This document shows positions 59,083-64,000 of a stretch of DNA of 64,000 nt, in pieces. The stretch comes from Pratylenchus scribneri. Taxonomy: Eukaryota; Nematoda; Chromadorea; Rhabditida; Pratylenchidae. Numbering within the stretch: the first letter of the stretch is position 1; the number at the start of each line of letters is the position of its first letter. A program made the position numbers and the translations under genes. The notes beneath the pieces were generated by a model that was not told where the DNA came from, did not search any database, and worked only from the letters and a program-made list of their open reading frames with translations. The DNA is taken from the NCBI GenBank assembly GCA_030063045.1, contig JAQSEB010000002.1:992001-1056000 (forward strand). Direction: 5' to 3'.

Positions 59083-60213
59083 ATTTTTGGCATTTGTGGC
59101 GGTAGGACAATTAAGAGAAATCTAATTGATGATGATGATGAATTGTTGACATTTAATCAATAAATTATTATTGGAATGTATTGACATATTCCATTTCTTT
59201 TTTTTTCCTCTGAATTAGAATTAATTAAACTGGTTTTGAAAAATAAAATTAACTAAACTGGACTGGTTTTTCTTTTTAAATTGGGAATATTTTAAGAAGT
59301 GAATTTCACATTCGTTCCACTGCCCTTTTTTCGCCCATTTTAATGAGGCTTTAGTATTAGTTTAGAATGTTTGCCGACATAAATGGGGAAGACCACCGGA
59401 AGAAGAGGAGGAAAGTAGGGATCGGATTGCCTCGGGAAATAGCGGCGTGAAATGTGACCGGCAATAAAAAAAGGGTGGAAATTGCGGGAGTTATTTTTGA
59501 TGAATAAAAACTTCTATTGTTATTAATGGAAATATATGAATAAAGGATTGGCCCTTCCAAATTTTAAAAACAATTGAGAATAAAGGTGATTCATCCAAAT
59601 TTTAGATTTTATGACCAACTAAAAACGTTAAAGTTCGTGGATAGTTGGAATTTTTTATTTAATATTTATAAAAATAAAAACCTATAGAAATTGCACATTA
59701 AAATTACCGAGAATATAGGATGAAGAGGCTATTGATCGATTAGTTGATGGTGGATGCGGTGGTTGTACGTTGTAAAAATTTTTTATTGGTATGCAAAGGA
59801 GAGAAAATAGGCTCAGTTATTCCATTGGAATTTGTTAATGTTGGATTACTAGAAGAACATATAAAAATAATTAAACAATCGGTAAAGAATTTGAGGGAAT
59901 GTTCGGCAAATATTTAGATTTTATCAGTGGTTTGGTTAGGATTAAAAAAAAATGATGTGATAAGTAAGCCCTTGTATTTATTATGTTTAAATTTCCGTAA
60001 CATTTTTTACAATGAATTAATGATAATGAGATATCAAAATCAATGAAATGATTAGGCGTTGGCCCGATAAATAATAAAAAAAATAACAAAAATAAATTCA
60101 TTTTATCATTTAATCAAAATAATGAAATAGACAAAATAATTATCACTTTGGGTCAAATTTATACAACTAGCATATATTTCTTATCTCCAACAATGGCACT
60201 TTATCTTTATCCA
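59083..60213. other. Intergenic, ECI2 3' end to PLC gamma 5' end
   Basis: 1.13 kb. Next to the PLC gamma start is a CAATTAG acceptor about 45 nt upstream of the ATG. A GC-richer patch at 59,380-59,490 has short open frames on both strands but no recognisable protein and no splice structure I trust. The rest is AT-rich and shows nothing clear. Confidence 0.5.
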
Positions 60214-62789
60214 CTATATTTTGTTGTTCTTTCTGCTCCGGAAATTCATCAATGCCTTTTGACATTCCTCGCTGAGCCAACGCTGTTTCAGCACCTCACA
60301 TTCGTGTTTGCATACACGTAACAGGGCATCCCGATGCACATTCCTCAGCAATTGTTTGTTCACTCGGAGCGATTCGGGCGGCAAGTCGGCCAATTTTTGA
60401 ATCTTTAATTTTAATTAATTAAATTTAAAGTTAAAAATTTCACTTACTAAACGTTCCGTCTCTACTTTGAAGCTATCATTTGGAATAATCCGCGAGACCA
60501 AATTGCATTCCAGCGCCTCTTGTGCCGTCAGTTTCTTGTCGAATAAAAGCATTTCGCATGCCTATGAAAAATTTTTGATTGTTAATTTTATCAAATTTTA
60601 TTAATTTTAACCGACCTTGGAAGTGCCCATCAGAAGTGGAAAAGTGTAGGAAGAGCAGCCTTCGGGCGATTGACCAAGTGAGGAGAATGGCGTATGGAAG
60701 GTAGCCTTGTGAGGGATTTAATTAAAAAGAAAATAAATATTTTTTACCTTGCTTGAGGCCACCACGAGATCATAAAGGCCCAACACGGTTACAGAAATGC
60801 CAATGGCCGGCCCATTCACCAACGAGATCAGCGGCTTCTCATGTTCAATGTGGGCTCGTACAAAGTTTTCAAGGACCTTTTAAAAAGTTGGAAATTATTT
60901 TCGAAAATTTGTTAAAATTAATAAATAAAAATATACTATTTGTGAATTTCCCAAATTTGTTTCTACAAATTCCTAAAAAGAATTAGTCATCTATTCTGCC
61001 TTTGTTTCTTAAAAGGTTGAGGATTGCCTGTTCTCCTCGATCGGCCATTGTCTCCATGTCCTTTGGCGTTTTCACATTTCGCATAAAATTGGACAAATCA
61101 TTGCCGGCACAATAATAGTCGCCAATCCCTAAATTGTGGGGAATTAAAGAAGATAAATGGATTTGATGATTACCGGTCAAAACAGTGATGCTGGTCTGGT
61201 GGCATTTACTCGACTCGTAAAGTGCATCGATCAAGGCTGAAAATTGGTTTGGAACATACATGGGCAAGGGGGGAGGGATCATCCAGGCCATTGCGAAGTG
61301 CGAAGTGGGGGGGAGATAAAAATTTTTTTTTTGCGAAGTCCCCTATTTTCACTTTTTTGCGCCGCAGGCGAAAATTTTTAATAAAAATAGCCCCGCAGGG
61401 CAAAATTTTAACCAAAAATGACTTCGCAGCTAAAAATTTTAGCCCAAAAATAGCCGCGCAGCGAAAAATTTTTGTAGAAAATTGACTTCGCAAGGAAAAA
61501 TTTGGCCAAAATTGCCACTACGACTTCGCATCCCTACCCAAAACCGCCACTTCGCACTTCCCTCACCCCCCACCTGCGAAGTCCCCCCCTGTATCCGACC
61601 CCGATTGCGGCGTGGTGGGGGGGGGGGGGGGGGGGGGGATGACCCCCCCCCCCTTGCCCATGTATGGTTTGGAATTGTAGAAAAATGTATAATTTCGTAT
61701 TTTTAAAAAATTTTTGACTTATTAAAGGTGGGAGGGAGAACCCATTTTTGAAAAATTTAGGTCTCAGGGTCGAGTCCGTCAGGAGGACAATAATTTCTTA
61801 CGGGCCTAATTGCACATTTTTTAGGCATTTTTTTACATTCAGTAGTACATTTCCAAACTAATATAGTAACTAGAATCAAAAAGTAAGGTAGGAAAAGTGT
61901 TAGTGTTACCCAAATTATCTATGAATTATATTCACATAATTTAATCAAAAATGTTAATAATAAACCGTGGTACATTTCCCAATTGATTGCATTGAATTTG
62001 TCCGGTCGATTCAACTCAATTTTGAACACCTTGCCCTGCTTGCTGACCCGAATTGTTTTCGTTTCTTCTGCGCCATTGCCACCGGATTTTTGCGGGTTTT
62101 CGAGAACTAGAAAATATATATTATTTTGTTTTTCGCCAATGAATCAATTACCTGGTTTATCGCCATCCGATGTGTCGATGCCATCCTGTTTTAGCAAATT
62201 TTGGACCAATTCTGCGTATTGTTTTTGAGCTTCCTCCTTGAATTAAACCAATTAATTTGATCATTTTGATTTAATAAAGAAACCTGCGTCATACCCTTGT
62301 TTTTGGTCCATGCATCATATTTGGCCCGAGCCACAAAATCAATCATTTTTGGTCGACTGCCTTGAACATCGCCAATGGATGCCTAATAAAATGAACATTA
62401 AATTTTAAAGACATACTTCATTTTTTTGTTAAATTTACTTAACTACTGATTGAAGTTCATATTTTGTTATTTTTAATTAAAACCTGTTTGAACAATCCAT
62501 ACAATTGGAGCTTCAAATCATCATCAAGCTCATTCTTCACTTTCTTCAGATCGTCCACGGCTTTCTTGAACATTGGTGCGACGTTTGATGAGGCAAGAAA
62601 TCTAAATCATGGTCATAATTAAAATATAAATAGAATTATTTTTTAATTGATCTCATGCTTCATTGCTTTTCATTTAATTCCATCTTTTACTTACCTAAAG
62701 GACGGAAATTTTCTGGCGATAACAGCAGAGGAGATCCGGTTTTGATTTGACGAGAATATTGAGTTTAATGATTTTCGAGCGATGAACAT
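60214..62789 (-). CDS. ECI2: ACBP domain-enoyl-CoA delta isomerase 2 (ECI2), mitochondrial
   Basis: Shifts double bonds of unsaturated fatty acyl-CoA so that beta-oxidation can proceed. Domain order: a basic leader ([14 protein letters not shown]) suggesting mitochondrial import; an acyl-CoA-binding domain ([45 protein letters not shown]); then the crotonase fold ([35 protein letters not shown], an oxyanion-hole region; [40 protein letters not shown] with the expected catalytic Glu; [19 protein letters not shown]). The same two-domain order occurs in human ECI2. The C-terminus ends RSRKNNKI, so the peroxisomal SKL-type signal is absent. A TTTTTCAG acceptor lies 15 nt before the ATG. The 729-nt intron 61,237-61,965 carries a hAT-like element and a SINE. 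Confidence 0.93.
61255..61666. mobile_element. 412-bp non-autonomous hAT-like element (MITE)
   Basis: The ends are perfect inverted repeats for 19 bp (CATACATGGGCAAGGGGGG and its complement) and near-perfect to about 30 bp (ending in TCATCC). The element is flanked by identical 8-bp direct repeats GTTTGGAA at 61,247-61,254 and 61,667-61,674. An 8-bp target duplication and a TIR containing TGGGCAA are typical of the hAT superfamily (established knowledge). There is no transposase ORF. The interior is unusually GC-rich for this genome and contains eight GCGAAGT motifs, four in each orientation. An intact target duplication suggests a recent insertion. Confidence 0.88.
61720..61870 (+). mobile_element. 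tRNA-derived SINE, diverged copy, intron of ECI2
   Basis: The B-box equivalent is GGGTCGAGTCC (61,767-61,777) in the family context AAAATTTAGGTCTCAGGG. The 3' body (TAATTTCTTACGGGCC, TTTTTTACATTCAGTAG) is recognisable but diverged. It lies 54 bp from the hAT-like element in the same intron, antisense to ECI2. Confidence 0.65.
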
Positions 62790-63287
62790 TTTTGCTTATA
62801 ATCTCTGAAAAACATAATGAATACTTGTGTCTAGTCCCCGGCAAATGTCTTTCTTGCTAAAGACATTTGCCAGGGTCTAAAGTCGATGCTAATCCATGAA
62901 TTGTCGTTATCCATAAGGAATTTTTATTACTTTATGGATTCCCATTTCCTATGAGATTAGAAATAAGCTTAAATTTGATTAAACTTATATTGTGATAAAA
63001 AGTTAACAAATTCAATGATGAAAAACAAATAAATTGAGTAAAAATGACTATTTTAAATATACTCACACATAATGTCAAACTTTTTATTCTCGGAAAGACC
63101 AAATGAATTATAAAAATGCGAGATACCAAAATTAAATAGCAACAAATTGATAGTGTCAAAAAATATTCATTCCTGGATGGATGTCAACCCGCATGTTATA
63201 AATTGATTTCTTCTCTTCTTCTTTTCTTTCCCACGAGCCTGTTGTTTTAAGCAATATTTAAGAGGTCGAATTCTAATAAGTATTTAC
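62790..63287. other. Intergenic, unrecognised gene to ECI2
   Basis: 498 bp holding the ECI2 leader acceptor (ending near 62,806), a strong hairpin at 62,832-62,879 and otherwise AT-rich sequence. The minus-strand open frame at 62,932-63,159 is hydrophobic and AT-driven, with no splice or family support. Confidence 0.5.
62832..62879. repeat. Short inverted repeat (hairpin) upstream of ECI2
   Basis: GGCAAATGTCTTT (62,840-62,852) and its exact complement AAAGACATTTGCC (62,859-62,871) are separated by six bases. Pairing continues outward as CCC/GGG and TAG/CTA, with one C-A and one T-T mismatch, giving 19 base pairs in 48 nt. It lies about 43 bp upstream of the ECI2 start codon, beyond its leader acceptor. 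Confidence 0.85.
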
Positions 63288-63920
63288 TTAGTTTTGTTCT
63301 CTGAATGGGACGAACCCGGGCTCGCGATACTGAAAAAAGGTGGTGAATGAATTGTTATGATTTTGATTATCATACCTTCACGCCGATTTCTTTAAAGCCA
63401 ACAACATTGAACTAAATTTCACAATTGTCGTAAATAAACATAAAAAAACTTACACGGAGTACCAAGTCACGATGATTGTATTCTGGTCGCTTGTTAGGAG
63501 GTAGCCCATTAAAGATTTCACGGAGTGCTTCAACGAGCGGGCGACTAAAATATTAATAATTAAAAGAAATGTACTAACTGCTCACTCCTTGTAGGGTTCC
63601 AAATCTTCCGATGACCATGGGCCTGCATTACCACATGCGAGCTGAATCATAAAATTAAACAATAAATATATGTTGAAGCTTACATTGGTAAATGGCTCCC
63701 GATGTCGTTCCACAAAATAATCAATGACTTCGCGCACGGTCATTTGCACTCGGGGTGGTATTTTTTTGCGACATTCATGTTCCGCCAGGATGATGTAATC
63801 CCAGCCGCCAACCAAATCACCACGATCATCGTCGGCACCATCTGTGGAGATAGATTTGTCCTCATTAGTAGTTTCCGATTCGTCTGATTTATTCGGGTCT
63901 GGAAGTTCATTGTTCGGCAT
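63288..63920 (-). CDS. Unrecognised 153-residue protein
   Basis: Five exons (63,684-63,920; 63,586-63,641; 63,454-63,544; 63,376-63,411; 63,288-63,329), all with good splice sites and consistent phases, which makes the gene real even though I do not recognise it. The first 35 residues are hydrophilic, rich in D, E, S and N. The rest looks globular and charged: GWDYIILAEHECRKKIPPRV, then REVIDYFVERHREPF, PWSSEDLEPY, LVEALREIFNGLPPNKRPEY and a C-terminal GFKEIGVKYREPGF. There is no signal peptide or membrane span. Two Cys residues (in HEC and LACGN) are not in a metal-binding pattern. A GTTAG acceptor lies about 22 nt before the ATG. Confidence 0.8.
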
Positions 63921-64000
63921 TTTTTATGTTGAGTCTTGACTAACAATTAAAATAAATATCGAATTTAAATCCTAAATTAAATTATAAAAAAATTGAAATT

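Noticed and set aside
59357..59560. 67-residue open frame in a GC-richer patch between ECI2 and PLC gamma
   Set aside because: No family resemblance, no splice structure, and the upstream sequence shows no start context shared with neighbours.
61206..61706. Open frames on both strands across the hAT-like element
   Set aside because: They span the TIRs, repeated GCGAAGT motifs and homopolymers, with no transposase motif.
62932..63159. 75-residue hydrophobic open frame on the minus strand
   Set aside because: Composition follows from AT-rich DNA and there is no homologous segment or splice signal.

Overview
Nuclear DNA of a small invertebrate, most likely a nematode. The window is AT-rich. 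Genes are densely packed and cut by many 40-60 nt introns, and most start codons lie 0-50 nt downstream of a lone 3' splice-site sequence, as expected for spliced-leader trans-splicing. A cilium gene carries a perfect RFX/DAF-19-type X-box. Species cannot be named from the sequence alone.

Layout. Bases 1-32,615 are one uninterrupted satellite array of 169-170 bp monomers (about 192 copies), open at the left edge of the window, with higher-order structure including a 4.74-kb block present twice. Two decayed monomers (to 32,846) and a tRNA-like relic lead into a gene-rich segment that fills the rest of the window.

Genes, left to right: a mitochondrial ribosomal protein S24/uS3m homologue (+); isobutyryl-CoA dehydrogenase ACAD8 (-); V-ATPase V0 subunit d (-); a small single-membrane-span mitochondrial protein resembling complex I subunit NDUFB5 (+); intraflagellar transport protein IFT88/OSM-5 (-); the inner-membrane insertase OXA1L (-); the DDHD1-type phosphatidic-acid-preferring phospholipase A1 (-); phospholipase C gamma without a recognisable SH3 domain (-); an ACBP/enoyl-CoA isomerase fusion, ECI2 (-); and a 153-residue protein I do not recognise (-). 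Five of the ten concern mitochondria (translation, membrane insertion, valine and fatty-acid oxidation, probably respiration) and two concern phospholipid signalling. I see no shared pathway that would make this a functional cluster.

Repeats inside genes carry most of the novelty. Four copies of a tRNA-derived SINE with a clear Pol III B box sit in introns of four different genes, all antisense to the host. An 18-bp minisatellite family recurs in introns of three genes. A 45-bp minisatellite lies upstream of IFT88. A 412-bp non-autonomous hAT-like element with perfect ends, an intact 8-bp target duplication and eight copies of a GCGAAGT motif sits just upstream of an ECI2 splice acceptor.

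Protein assignments rest on reading spliced exons by eye and comparing them with remembered family sequences; no search was run. Exon boundaries were checked for phase in seven genes (MRPS24, ACAD8, V-ATPase d, the NDUFB5-like gene, OXA1L, the unrecognised gene, and most of IFT88). For the phospholipases and ECI2 the outer limits and domain order are firm but not every junction was pinned.
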